From NCBI GenBank assembly GCA_022113835.1, contig JAILWY010000010.1:7589501-7653500 (forward strand): a DNA stretch of 64,000 nt. The letters run 5' to 3'. A model generated the notes under the pieces. The model saw nothing but the letters and a program-made list of their open reading frames with translations, was not told the DNA's origin and made no database searches. A program made the position numbers and the translations under genes. Source of the DNA: Atopsyche davidsoni. Lineage: Eukaryota > Arthropoda > Insecta > Trichoptera > Hydrobiosidae. This document shows, in pieces, positions 25,231 to 36,950 of the stretch; positions within the stretch are counted from its first letter, which is position 1, and each line of letters starts with the position of its first letter.

Positions 25231-28015
25231 TTCTTTTTATTTATCTCCCATCGTGTGTTAAATTAAACCTAACACTTTTAAAACAACAAATTATTTAAAT
25301 TATCGCATTTAATAGCTCACATAAACACACTTACCTAATCACGCAATTGATATGTGTTTAAATAAAAATAATTTTGTCACTTTAATTGTGCAATGGCTTT
25401 AAAATAATATTAAAGAGAAAGTTATTTGCGGTTTGACCGTTGATTTTCCCAAGAGTAGTTTGTGGGTTTGATTCTGTTTTGACAAGTGAACAAAATATAA
25501 CATGATGTTACCAAAAAATAAACATTGTCTTATACCCTGCTGAAATTCTTTTATCTTTTGATGTACGCGTGTAATATATATCAATGTCACTGCTGTATTT
25601 AAAAAAATATATAATAAATAATGTAAAACACATTTAAATGGTAAACTATTATTAAAAATAATTAAAAAATATTTTTTAAAAAATCCTTTTAATTAAAACG
25701 TGAGTTGTCATCATTAAAAAGAAACGCTAGCGTTGTGTTTACAAAAAGAAGCCGTTGTGGTGAGCGCTCCCTGTAGTACTGTACTAGTTCTCGTAGCACT
25801 TTTCAGAAAACGTATCCTAGCGTGTGGCAAGAATACCCTCCTGTATGTTTCACCCCAGCGAGGCTTCCACGCTGACACCCCGAGGCTTTTTATTAACAGA
25901 GAACCTTACAGTATTTTTAATATTGTACACACATTAGGTGGAGCTTATTCGGGTTTTCCCCATCCACGACAGAAGAGCTTATCAAGAAAAGTGTGCAGGG
26001 TTGCGATGATACCCGGGATTTGAACGCCCGGAGCCATGTTATCTCGGAGATATTTTCCCCGCAGTATATCACTTGTGATAACCATTCGACTGTAATTTCT
26101 TCTGCGTTAGTGGGCTCTTGTACGGCGGAGGTTTGCATGAGAAACTCCTTGAATTATTATGAAGTTGGGAAACGGAGCGTAATGTAATAAGATGTTATGT
26201 ATCACCTGGAATCAGATTTTAAATGTTTTTCATATAAATATTTGAAATAATAAAAGTTTACCAAAATATTGTTCTATTTTTTTATATTAGAATAATGCTT
26301 AATACTTTAGTCATTAATTTTTAAAATATAATTTTTTATAAATAGTAAAAATCGTAAACCAAAAATATGATGGGGATTTATAGATCATCCCGTAATTTGT
26401 ATATAAATAAAATGATATGCCTATTTATTTGTTGGTTAAATAACTTTGTAAAACACACTGTACAAAAATACTGAATCTCTTTTATTATTTTTTTTATTTA
26501 ACGGATTTACTAAGATGAGCTTTACCATTTTAAGTTTTACCATTTCCACTCTTACTATTTTCTTTATACTTGCGCTTGCATATCAGATCGTTGAATCTAG
26601 CATTTTGATGAAGTAAAAGCTTTTTAAGTAAAATTGTAAATTTATAGATCAAGTTAACCCGAATATTTTTTCTCCATTTTCTCAGACTGAGAAATTAAAG
26701 TTTATGTATTTACATTGCTTTTTTTTTCAAACAAATCTGTTCGATAAAAGTCTCTTTTTGTAGTTTGTAGTTCGGTTTTTTTGACAGTGAGTATGATTAA
26801 TAGTAAGTATTTTCATATATTGAGTTTGTATTCTAATACTTTTTTTATATAATTGAAATTAATTATTTTAAGGACCATCACACCTTTTAATAAAATAAAA
26901 TAAACTACACATCTATGAGTAAAATAACATTTTACATCCTCCGTCAATTTTATATTTATACATATTTTTTAGAACCATCTGAAATTCTCACTAGCGCTTT
27001 TGGTCTTTATATATAAAAAATACATTATTCATGCTCATTGCATAATTATAGTACATAATGTTTGAGAAGAATAAAATTTCGGTTGATTTTTCAGCGGAAA
27101 GCACTCGCAATAAAATAAAATAAATTTAAGGAAAGCAATTAAACTCACGTGCTATAAATACAAAGCTCGAGGGTATGTGGAGGTTGGGGGGGCACACATA
27201 AAGTGGCATTCTCGCTGAACACTTTTGCAGAAGGAACTTTCCACTTTACAATCCATTAAACCCTGAATCGCGATACGCTGGTGGCGGAGCAGCCTTACCG
27301 TGTAATCTCGCCGAAGATATTCCGCGTCCTGATTGATGGACATCATAGTCAGAAAAAATATTGAGGAAATGATAACACCCGCTAGGCCGTGCTATACCCA
27401 TCGCCTGCTCGGGGAACACTGCCAGTTCTTTAAAAAAAATCATAAATAATAAAATATTTAACAATTCTAGAAAGTTCTATTTAATATTTCACTAACCGAG
27501 ATTTCTCTGAAAATTATATTTTGAGATAATCAAAAAAATATTTGCAAAATTATTAGAAGGGACTGTGATAATAAAATTAAATCAACTTTACTGGAGACTA
27601 TTTAAAAATAACATCTTTATATTACTAAAATCCAATAAAACGCCTTGATCAATCAACAACGTCTAGTTTAGATACGAGTTTTGTAAAATTGAATAATTAA
27701 TTAATATTTTTTTTATAGGAGTGTTTTTGACATTTAAATTATATTGTTTGCTTATTTGCATTATTTCTCGTTTAGAACGTTTTCGTACTCAGTAAGCACT
27801 GCAGATGCAATACATAATATATTCTAACCGTCCTCACAACAAAAAGGCCACTCCTACGTATAATCCGTCATCATAAACTATGGTACTGATTGTCTGTCTC
27901 TCGTTTTAAATATATTTTGTAAATACATAAAATGATGTTTAGCGCTTAAAGCAACAGTCATCATTTAAAGGCCATTTTTCAAAACTCAATTACAAAAAGG
28001 CATTTAAGTTTGAGC
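25231..28015. other. Mostly AT-rich non-coding DNA
   Basis: No supportable gene. A higher-GC stretch at 25730-26190 has overlapping frames on both strands (25733-26023 +, 25917-26138 -, 25993-26187 +) with no recognised motif. On the minus strand, GTTCAAATCCC at 26015-26025 resembles a pol III B box between CCGGG/CCCGG arms, but no convincing tRNA fold goes with it. A second GC-richer patch at 27150-27430 holds chance-like minus frames. Confidence 0.55.
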
Positions 28016-28019
28016 TCTC

Positions 28020-28225
28020 CAGCTACACAGACAGGGGCGGCACGGGCTGATTAATGCGGGGCGGGTCACGCGAGCGCGGCGGCCCCATTAGGCCGCTTCC
28101 CGCCCTGCAGCCGGATGCGGCCCTGGCGGATGCGGCCATGGTGCGAGCCGCACGCCTGGACATGCCGGCCCCGGAGCGAGCCTCAAGGACGCTCTACAGG
28201 AATACCTTTTCCAGCAAACAGCGTG
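28020..28225. other. Very GC-rich islet with short tandem duplication
   Basis: One of the most GC-rich patches in the window. GCGGATGCGGCC-like units occur twice in a row at 28112-28142. CCCTGCAG at 28104-28111 could be an acceptor. One plus frame after it reads PDAALADAAMVRAARLDM. All three frames are largely open, so coding is not established. It may be a CpG island or conserved element. Confidence 0.35.
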
Positions 28226-28277
28226 CGCCAAAGTAGAACATATAAATATATTAAAAATAATGAAATATATAACATAC

Positions 28278-28338
28278 TCTTCTTCACCGTGTGCCTCTCC
28301 TCAGAGAAGGTTCACTAAGCCAGTGTTCATGGTTTTCT
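28278..28338 (+). repeat. Dispersed repeat family, copy 3 (module A fragment)
   Basis: Matches module A of copies 1 and 2 (TCTTCACC, GTGCCTCTCCTCAGAG, AGCCAGTGTTCATGG) but lacks the middle of the module, so AGAAGGTT joins directly to CACTAAGCC. The internal deletion shows an aged copy. Confidence 0.75.
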
Positions 28339-28346
28339 GATTACAA

Positions 28347-28364
28347 CATATATATATATATATA
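28347..28364. repeat. AT dinucleotide microsatellite
   Basis: Short run of alternating A and T. Confidence 0.85.
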
Positions 28365-30059
28365 CAGTATCAATGAAGTATTTGTAGATGAAATTCATCT
28401 GTCTAATTAAAGAAAATCCATAAAAAAATACCACGATATATTGTCTTTTTCATCAAGATCATACATTACATCAACAAAACATTCTAAGAAATCCATGAAA
28501 GCATGTGTGTACTGTTGCTGACCTAGAGTCGGGGGAGAGACCGGGTAGTATTAATGAGGACGAGTTCTATTTGTTATCTTTCTTTAATTTTTATAACATC
28601 GATATAATCAATTATATTTTTTAAAAAGAATTTTGAATCGTTTTTGAAAACTTTTATTTTGGGACACGCTTTATATAACCTGTAGTTCTAACGCTAAGTG
28701 AGAGTGAGCTGAAATCCTCCCTTAAGTTGAAATGCTGCATACTCTTGTGTAAGCATCTCGGATTTTATTTATATATATATTTATTTATTCTATACTTTTA
28801 CGTAGTATAACAACCTCAAATTTAAAAATATTTTTTTCGTCATTTTAGTCATACATATTTATTTATAATGACCGCTATAATCTATCGATACATATTCATT
28901 TGAATAGAAATTATAATAATTATTAATACAATGTTGTAAAGCATTATTTGTCATCGGACCTGATATGGAATTTCCACTAACAAAATTCCATTAGCTCTGG
29001 TTTCACATTACATTGCGGAAATACTCTCCATTCGTATGTCATTACTCGCTCCAGGTACTTGATTTGATCGTAATTATTAATAGAACCGCTAATTTAAATT
29101 TAGATTAATACATGAATTTGTAATAATGCAATATAACTGTAAACAATATACCATTGAATCAAATTCAGAAACGTATCAGTTAATAATGGCACTGACGGTC
29201 ATATTGCAATTAATAGAAGGCATTTGGTTGCGTTTTTTAATATGAATATCGATGAATCAAAACTATAAATACCAAAGCAATTAAAACCCATACGCAATAA
29301 TTGAAATGGATGATTACATAAAATCTACGCGAAAACCATTTTGTTTATTTCCACAATTATTTATTGTTGACAGCACACGTTTACGCACGTTAAAATTCGT
29401 TCAGTTTCAATGAAATAATGTTTTTAAAATATCTCGATCACAATTAGTTATTGACGTGATAATAAAAAGTATTTTGGCCAATGAAATATAATAAAACTGT
29501 GTTCAATAATCATTTTTTTCACGGACATAAAAATGAATACTTTTGTAAAAATGATAGCGTAGGAAATATTTTTTTACAAAACACAATAGAAATATTTAAA
29601 CTTAAATATTGAAAAGTTCTGTTGATAGCGATGATGTTTCCTTGTCGTAGTATTTGGATTGGTCTGCAGTAGGAGTGACGAGTGCAGTGCGCCGCATCCC
29701 CAGGGTTTGTCAAACTTCAACTCCAGATCCGAGCCAGAACGCTGCTCCTCCAGCGCAACTCAAGACACATTTTGCGATCGGGATGATTATAAGTATTAAA
29801 TATTATTCCCCATACGTGCATTTCGCTTGATTTTGAATTCTGTATGCATCCTAGTCGCTTAAAAATTAATTTTAATTGTTAACATAAGTTTAAAATCCGA
29901 TTAACCACTGCCACACCATTGCATAAAAATATAACTGTACAATTTACCTACGATAATCCACTGATCAAGTCAATTTCACGGTATAAATTTCGATCGTTAT
30001 TCTATTTAACTTAACCGATGCAGTTACAAAAGGCCACAACAAACATCAATTAATAGTAT
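28365..30059. other. AT-rich non-coding DNA
   Basis: No gene or structured repeat supported. A slightly GC-richer patch at 29640-29790 lacks a recognisable product. Confidence 0.6.
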
Positions 30060-30245
30060 CTGAACTATGACAAAGGGCCACCCCCCGCATGTCCGGCGAG
30101 CGGCGCGGCTGCATGGGGGTGGGCCTGGGGGAAATCACATTCAATAGCCTCGTGATACGTGCGATTAGTAGAGCCGCCGCTTTCCTCATCAGCTCTCCGC
30201 GTCTGACGCCGGCGTCCTTTGTGTCGCCGCGTTATAATCCAACTA
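30060..30245. other. GC-rich islet with a protein-like minus frame
   Basis: GC-rich patch. On the minus strand a 63-codon frame includes RRADEESGGSTNRTYHEAIE, which reads like ordinary hydrophilic protein and ends in an Ala/Gly/Pro tail. No domain is recognised. Possible small exon or conserved non-coding element; chance is not excluded. Confidence 0.25.
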
Positions 30246-30307
30246 CACATATTCAATCACGCTAAAAGTTACCAGCACCACTCAAAACATTACACAGACA
30301 TTATGTC

Positions 30308-30400
30308 GTTTGATAATCCAACGTGAAAGGTTGGCGAAACCCTTCACTTATAAAATTAAACACGTGGAAAAATCATAGAAGAGTTTTATTTCAAATATTT
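30308..30400 (+). repeat. Dispersed repeat family, copy 4 (core)
   Basis: GTTTGATAAT-CCAACGTGAAAGGTTGG-CGAAACC followed by a degraded ATAAAA...ACACGTGGAAAAATCA segment, matching the right arm of the snap-back core at 22909. Only one arm is present. Confidence 0.75.
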
Positions 30401-31783
30401 AAATATTATTTCTTTCGTTAAAAGTTTTAAGCTCAAAATATTATAAAGCTAAATATAACTAAAAATTTACAATTTTGCAGACCGCGGACATTCATTTTAA
30501 AAATTACTATATCACCAAGTATATATCCAAATCAATAGTAGCAGTTTCACATTTTTGAGTCTTATTAATTCAAGCGTGCTAAGTCTACTAAAGACAATTA
30601 AATATTGTTACAAAAAATATAAAAGCAGTGTCTAAATATACCGTAAAACTTATTTTAAAAGCCTTTTATTAATCTTTCACTGTGTTGCAATAAAAAGCGA
30701 TTACTACTAACTAGTTTGTTTTATAAAAAATTGTTCTGCGCTCCACCATTCAAGAACGATAAGCCCTTTCACGATTCCGACACGCTGAGGAATTTCGCAT
30801 GCGAAAAACACATTCATGTGGATCCTCCACAAAAATTCCATTCTCAAAGGTACTTTCCTACCTGAAAACCGTATCTGGTCAGATTTTTTCGGAAAATATG
30901 CGAGCAGGTCGTACCAAGTGGACACCTTTTTGTGTGGTTTACGTTGCAAACTGTAGATTCTACCAAAGAATTCATGAATTATTATTCTGCATTCCGGAAA
31001 GGGTTGGTTATTGTTTAACAAGGAATGGGGTGCGCCATTTCCCACTCAAAAAGTTTATTGTAATGCTTTTTTTCTCGCTTGGGTGGGTATGCACAGTTTA
31101 TACATTGTAGAGAGAAGAGTGTGAAGCTCTAATTTTTTAAAATCCCGGGAATTTTTTAAACGGGAGGAATGTGCGATATTTTTTCAATGGAAGCCGCATA
31201 CAATACTTTCATCATTATAAGGATAATTAATAACCAGACTTCAATTTAGAATTATTATACATTAGGTTTTAACATATTACATATGTAATATTAAATATTT
31301 ATTTTAAAGAATTGAGTCTTTTTATTGATAATCGAATCATAAAAGACAGGACTGAAGTCACTTCGTAACGAACTCTGTTCATCTCGTGAATCGCTGCGTC
31401 TCTAAAATTCATTGGGCAATATCAACGACCCGAAATGATAATGGTCTCGGAAGCAAATCAATATCCGGTCAAGCGGCGATACGGCCGAAAAGTACTCTGG
31501 CCGGGTCTCCCACGTCTACCTGTTAAACATCGGAAAATCAACCGTGTGCTTTGTTGCCTACACCAGGTAACGTCATATTTTCTCAACAATACTCCATTCA
31601 CAAACCCTAATGGGTACTGTCGATTGTTAGTATATTTATTCACAAAAATTAGAGCTTTTATAACAAATATATTTTTATGTTCGTTTTAAGTTTGTGTCAC
31701 CGTAAGTTACCGGAAAGTCGCGATAAATTTGAGTCCATATTTAATATGAGATGCGATCTGTATATACACACATGTAACAATTG
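30401..31783. other. Non-coding DNA with overlapping medium ORFs
   Basis: At 30707-31110 a 112-codon minus frame and a 103-codon plus frame overlap in DNA of intermediate GC. The minus frame opens at a GTG right after a stop, and neither has a recognised motif. The frames at 31435-31689 (+) and 31458-31643 (-) overlap in the same way. No splice pattern ties them together. Confidence 0.5.
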
Positions 31784-31872
31784 TTTTAAATAAAATACTC
31801 GAGTTATTTTATCACATGTTAATTTTTATTGGTGACCGGCTGCGTCAACCTTTCACGTTGGCATTGTCAAAC
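31784..31872 (-). repeat. Dispersed repeat family, copy 5 (core, inverted)
   Basis: Read on the minus strand it gives GTTTGACAATG-CCAACGTGAAAGGTTG, a diverged CCGGTCACCAATAAAAATT block, ACATGTG and a closing AGTATTTTATTT. It is a single arm of the snap-back core in the opposite orientation to copies 4 and 6. Confidence 0.75.
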
Positions 31873-31959
31873 TCAGTTTAAAACATTACAATGTAATTTT
31901 AACAAGTACGCTGAGTTAAAAATATTGATGAGTTTTATTTAAGAAAACTGTTTGATTGG

Positions 31960-32345
31960 TGTGATTTAGGTGTCCGATTTAGGTGTTGTGGCGGATAAAG
32001 TATATGAGTCGGTATATGGATTTTGAATGCCCAGGATTTCACGGCAACTCACTGTGCTTAACAACGCATTATACGTGCAAATTTGTATTCCGTCGATAAA
32101 AGGCGAGCCTCGGAGTGCTGCCGCCCAGACAGGTAGGCGGCCGCACTGCAGACGAAGACATTGTGGGCGCTCGGGGCGGTGTCGCCGGGCGCGGCGCCCA
32201 ACATATTGTACGGCGTGTAGAGTTCCCGCGAGCATTGCTGGCACCCGGTCGCCGCTAAGTGGGTGTCAATCAGGAGCCGTTGTAGACGTGAAATGCTACC
32301 CCCTGAGGGGGGTTCCATATTCCTGGCAATGTGTGGCTAGGGAAC
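31960..32345. other. GC-rich islet with overlapping frames
   Basis: GC-rich patch open in at least three frames: 118 codons + at 32027-32383, and 92 and 86 codons -. One minus frame has the protein-like stretch GCQQCSRELYTPYNMLG, preceded by CACTTAG or GTGCCAG as weak acceptors, but without a matching donor. ACCCCC-TGA-GGGGGGT near 32298 forms a short hairpin. Not assigned. Confidence 0.3.
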
Positions 32346-33655
32346 GGGAGACTACCAAAGGGTTTTTTTTATTACTTAATTAAATTAATAATAACCTTCT
32401 TATTGATCGAATCGATTTATTAACAAGAACACCAAAATCTTCCATAAGATGACGTAGCTTCTATATCTACAACCCTTTTTGACTGATTTGCTCTTATCGC
32501 ACTTACACGTAACGGCTATTCGGCATGCTTTGAACAAAAAAAAATAGTATTTACTCTAAAATCAGACAAAATCTGAAGCAGTGATATTGGTAAGACATAA
32601 GATATTGAGCTAACCCATTATAAACATAAATCAAGAAGTGTATAGAGCATTTCCTTAAAAAATTAGCTTTACTCTCATCCGGGAGAAGTGGGAGACAAGA
32701 ATAATATTTGAAAAGACAAGGAGCTCATAAAGAGGATAAATTAAATAAAGATAACTTAGTTTACTTATTCAACACAAACAAATTAAAAGTTAGACAAAGA
32801 TATAAAATAATAAGAATCTTATTAGAACCAAAAATAAATTTGGGAAGTCACCTATACTGCATCCTCATATTTTCTGGAATAGTTCTCTTTTTTGTTTTAT
32901 ATAAAATCGGCTTTTTTATAAAAAGTCTTTATTTACACACCAACCTACTTATTTTGATTTAAAAAATAATCTCTCTAAAATTTCAATTAATATTTTGATT
33001 TGTAAACTTAACAAGCGCATTAAACGAAATATCAGGGAAACGAAGTGAAAAATATTTTTAATATAAATAAAACTGAACCCCAGATAGTTGAACTTGTATT
33101 TGTGTATTCGGACCGTTTCTCACCTCGGCTATTTCCGGAAGTGCTCGATTTTGTCGCCTGTGGGCGAAGACGCTTTCCGGTCCTCTCTGGGGAGTTCGCT
33201 ATCAAATGATTCATATGACCGAAAATCTCCAAGGCTATTTGGACGTGATTTCGTGCCGGATACTGATAAGTGACGACAAGGAGGGCTTGCAGATAATTTC
33301 TAATCACTGAGTGAATAAGTTTTGTTTTGTAATGTATAAAAGTTATATTTTTAAATTTAGAAAGAAAATTGTATTTTAAATTAAAGATGTTATTTAAAAT
33401 TATATCTTAATTAAAGTAGTTTTTTTTTTGGCGTTCCTTGATATGTCTCTGGTGTATCACAGTTCCGCAAAAAAACATTAATTTTATTCTTAATATTCCT
33501 TAAGTTTATTTTGAAGTCGGAAGCTGTATCACACAAAGCAAAAAAAACTTAGTACATCTTAAATCTTTTCATACAAGAAAATTGATTCCCACGCAATTTT
33601 TTCCAATCAACAATTACGAGATAGAATCAGCAAAATCACACACATCCGCGTATTG
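32346..33655. other. AT-rich non-coding DNA
   Basis: No supportable gene. The frames at 32708-32962 (+), 33032-33307 (-) and 33088-33273 (+) are unrecognised. A GC-richer patch lies at 33100-33300. Confidence 0.55.
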
Positions 33656-33910
33656 TCGCAATAAAAATGGTCATTACGAAGGTTGCCGGAAGTCTCCCTC
33701 CCCAGGGGTTGGTGCAAGATTAATGGACGGCGGGCGGAGGAGGACTAGGGCGGGGAAGATCATCCCGCGGCCCGATAAAGCGCAATGAAATGGAAGGGGA
33801 CGATAAGGGAAAGCGGCGCCCGGCCAGACCAGACCGCGGCCGGGCGCGAGATTAGCGATGCGACATGGGGAAAGAAGCATCAAAGATACCCGACTCTCTT
33901 AACCCGCAAG
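33656..33910. other. GC-rich islet
   Basis: A GC-rich, purine-skewed stretch with GATTAATGGACGG, echoed by GATGAATGGACGG in the islet at 45.6 kb. Plus and minus frames of 68-69 codons mirror each other and are unrecognised. The shared word hints at regulatory-type conserved elements, which is inference only. Confidence 0.35.
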
Positions 33911-34160
33911 GCCGCAACTAGCAATCATACTGCGCAGAGCCCAAACGTACTATTCTCAGGTTAGAAAGCAAGAAAGTTGTATATATAGTACATAAACTCA
34001 AAAAATTGCAATTTTCAAATTTATAAAAAATATGTGACTTCCATTCTCATGTATCAAAACTCGATCCCAAGTCGATCGTATACGTCTCTACTCAAATACA
34101 GCAGTAAAATATTGACTAGATTAATAGCTATCTAACTTAGCAATCCTTAGTTCTAGGTAG

Positions 34161-34218
34161 ACTTTATAATGTAATAAAATGAGTAAAATATTTTACTGAT
34201 TTTATTACATTATAAAGT
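34161..34218. repeat. 58-bp near-perfect palindrome without spacer
   Basis: ACTTTATAATGTAATAAAAT (34161-34180) and its exact inverse (34199-34218) flank the self-complementary AGTAAAATATTTTACT. The only mismatch is the G at 34181 against the G at 34198. That is 28 of 29 pairs, with the symmetry centre inside AAAATATTTT. No target duplication was recognised. Confidence 0.9.
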
Positions 34219-34583
34219 TCACTGTATATCCTAAACAAAATAAGTCAACAAATATGTTTTTGAAATCAATCCCTCTTATCCAATATTTTAAAATATCTCC
34301 CTCTTATCCAACTTTAAAAATAACAGAATACATTTATTAGTTTTTATGCCTATTTCTACTGTACATATATAAATATCTTAATTTAACTTAAGTTATATAA
34401 ATTTGATCACAGCTCACAATGAAATGAAATATCAAATATTTAAAAGATGAAAACACTATTTTTAGAATTGTCAAGGTTTCAACCTGTTACATACCAGGAC
34501 AGAATATCAAAAAATATTTTTATATTTGTAGAAAAGCGAACGTAGTTAGTGAGCAGACAGTATAAAATATCAATCATTTTCAC

Positions 34584-34653
34584 TAATCATTGATCGTTAC
34601 ATTGTCCCCGAGAAAAAAATATCTGATAATATGTCGCAGACGATCAATGATTA
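34584..34653. repeat. 14-bp perfect inverted repeat
   Basis: TAATCATTGATCGT (34584-34597) and ACGATCAATGATTA (34640-34653) are exact inverse copies around 42 bases. They lie 366 bases beyond the palindrome. Possible hairpin or old fold-back element. Confidence 0.65.
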
Positions 34654-35872
34654 ATGTACCGTCATTATTTCTTATACAACAGGTCTTATCTTTATTACGC
34701 AAAGTTTCTTGCAGGGTTACAAAAGTCGCTAGATTTTACTTCATACTTTGAATTAATTATAAAAGTACCAAGGAATAATAGTGTAGCGCTCTGCTGCGGT
34801 AAATACTCAGGACTATTTGTTCTTTTTCTACGTCAAGCTACCAACTCAACCCGTCCTTGGCCAGGTTTCTGGTAATCTCCCACGCCATGTTAGAATTAAT
34901 TATCTCCAGAGTGTGTAGCTTTCTTTTAGAATGCTTATCTTAAGTGAAACTTTTCAATTGCAATGAGTAAGAAATCTATGGAGATGAACAAATTAGTATG
35001 ATCAATTTTTAATCATTTATGAGCGACTTACATTTACAAAAATATTATGAATAAAAAAAGCATTCGTATCAATCTCTTTTTGGCCATAAATTGCAGCTCA
35101 ATGGTTTATTTTTTACCAAAAATATAATAAATAGTCTATCGGAGATTTTTTAATAATTTTTGGTAATTATCAAGCAATTTTGTTGAAAAACAAAATAATT
35201 AAATGTAACTGAAAAACCAGATGAGCAGCTTTCGGTAGCCGGTGCACCTCCAGTGCTGCTTGAGTATTCCGTTATTTTTTTTTAACACAAGGTGAATGCG
35301 AGAGTTGTTCCGTTAAAGCCGAAGCACTGTCTTTTTGAAAGTGCAGAAAAATATTCACAAACAGATTACATTGAAAAAGCACTACAAAACTTATAGATCT
35401 TTCTTAACACCAGTTGTCTAAAACAGTAGAAATGCCTTCATAACGTGCATGTAAAAAAATAACAATTAAAATTGCACATAACCAATACAAATTAACTTAT
35501 TTTTAAAACAACGAAGATTATGAGTAGAGAGGTTATTTTTGGCTTAATATAAACTGAAAACCCTAGCTTAAGTAAGTTTTGTCTGCTTGTTATGAATTCA
35601 CTATTAATTCTTAAGCTGTGTAATTATAACTACGCCTCAAGAACCATAGATAAGCCGATCTCAGGGATTTAAGTTTGAATTCTCTTTATTTAATTTGATG
35701 TGAATTCCAAATGGCTTCTTGATAAAATCATAGAAGCGAGAGTCAATCTATTTTATTATTTAAGTTTAAGTTTGAAGGACTTAAATAGAACAGACTGCTC
35801 TTCAAACAAAATATTCCGGCAGTTGAAATATTTTTTTGTATAAACGTACTTTTAAATGTACCTTTTAATAAA

Positions 35873-35970
35873 ATTTGATAATGCCAACGTGAAAGGTTGG
35901 CGAAACCGGTCACCAATAAAAATCTATATGTGGAAAAATCACTAAAGTATTTTACTTATTATTTAAAATA
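35873..35970 (+). repeat. Dispersed repeat family, copy 6 (core)
   Basis: TTTGATAATG-CCAACGTGAAAGGTTGG-CGAAACCGGTCAC, then AATAAAAAT, ATGTGGAAAAATCACT and AAGTATTTTAC. It closely matches the right arm at 22909-22990 and is the best preserved single-arm copy. Confidence 0.8.
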
Positions 35971-36715
35971 TTAAAATTAAATGGGTTAATTTTTTTTCCT
36001 TTTAACTGAAATATGGCCCTAAATACAGTTATAATAAAAAAAAATCTGGTTATTTAGTGCTTAAAAGTGTGTTTAAAACAATGAATATTTTTATTTTTTA
36101 GCAACAAAGTTTATTTAGTATTTACTAAGTATTTAAAAAAATCCTCAATTACTATTAAAAGAACTTTGTGTTTTAAATTAGCATTATTTCGTATAAGATA
36201 TTTCAGAATAGTATTCCGGAAAATCTGGGCAAGTTGATATAAATGACCTTTAGTAAGCATTAACTGTCAACGTTTTAATATCAAATGGACAACCACTGTT
36301 ATTTATATTCGCGATGAATAAAGTCGTTCGTGCCATTCTTTTATATCTTTACACCCAACAATACTGAAAGCGCTGACGCTGTGAACAGTAGTTATGTTAT
36401 TTATCATCCGTGTAAATTTCTGATTATGCAACCTTTTGCAGAGCTCTTCAGTTCCAACCTGGAACGTACTACGAGAGCAGTGAAGGCCGCGAGGTATTTC
36501 TTCATCGCGGCCCGAGAATAGAACAGTTTGTCACCAACAAGTCCCGGCGTCGCCCGCACACATTACGCTCCCAATTTTCCCGAAACAAAACGAATTACCC
36601 CCGAGTCGGTTGCACTCCCCTTGCCAATACAGCCGGGAGTCGCATAAAATTTTCTTTATAATTCACACACAATGTTCGTGGCATATTATTCTAGCAGTCT
36701 CCGGGGATGCTTTAT
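35971..36715. other. AT-rich non-coding DNA
   Basis: No supportable gene. A 63-codon frame at 36330-36521 is unrecognised. GC rises from about 36480 towards the next islet. Confidence 0.55.
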
Positions 36716-36950
36716 GCAAATATCGCCGCTAGAACCTTCGCGTGCTGTCCCGCTCTGGGGCGGGCGCGCCGGGATTGTGCGTCCCGCTCCTCCGCCGCGC
36801 TATATATCTCGAAAAGTTCTTGAGAAGGCCCAGGGGAGAATTTATGTCGTCGTTACTGTCAGATGGTGTTCGGTTATGTTCAGGGCTGTCTGCGAGCAAC
36901 GCTTCTTCTCGCGGAATAGCCGCGCGGCTTGAAAAATAGAGGAAAAACGG
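36716..36950. other. GC-rich islet
   Basis: GC-rich CpG patch that includes TATATATC between GC blocks at about 36800. Two overlapping plus frames (36672-36932 and 36742-36939) are unrecognised. A TATA-like word in a CpG-rich patch could suggest a promoter, but no downstream gene is seen. Confidence 0.3.

Larger units (their letters stand above)
33911..35872. other. AT-rich non-coding DNA containing two hairpins
   Basis: Apart from the palindrome at 34161 and the hairpin at 34584, I see no gene. A 73-codon frame at 34654-34875 is unrecognised. Confidence 0.6.

Noticed and set aside
26009..26075. Possible minus-strand tRNA around GTTCAAATCCC
   Set aside because: A B-box-like word and outer pairing can be found, but no D arm and no anticodon arm with a 7-base loop can be formed.
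30707..31045. 112-codon minus frame (and the overlapping 103-codon plus frame)
   Set aside because: The minus frame opens at GTG straight after a stop, and both strands are equally open. No domain, signal peptide or splice pattern supports either.
32027..32383. 118-codon plus frame
   Set aside because: It lies in a GC-rich islet where three frames on two strands are open at once. Its start context is unremarkable and no motif is recognised, so low stop density explains it.
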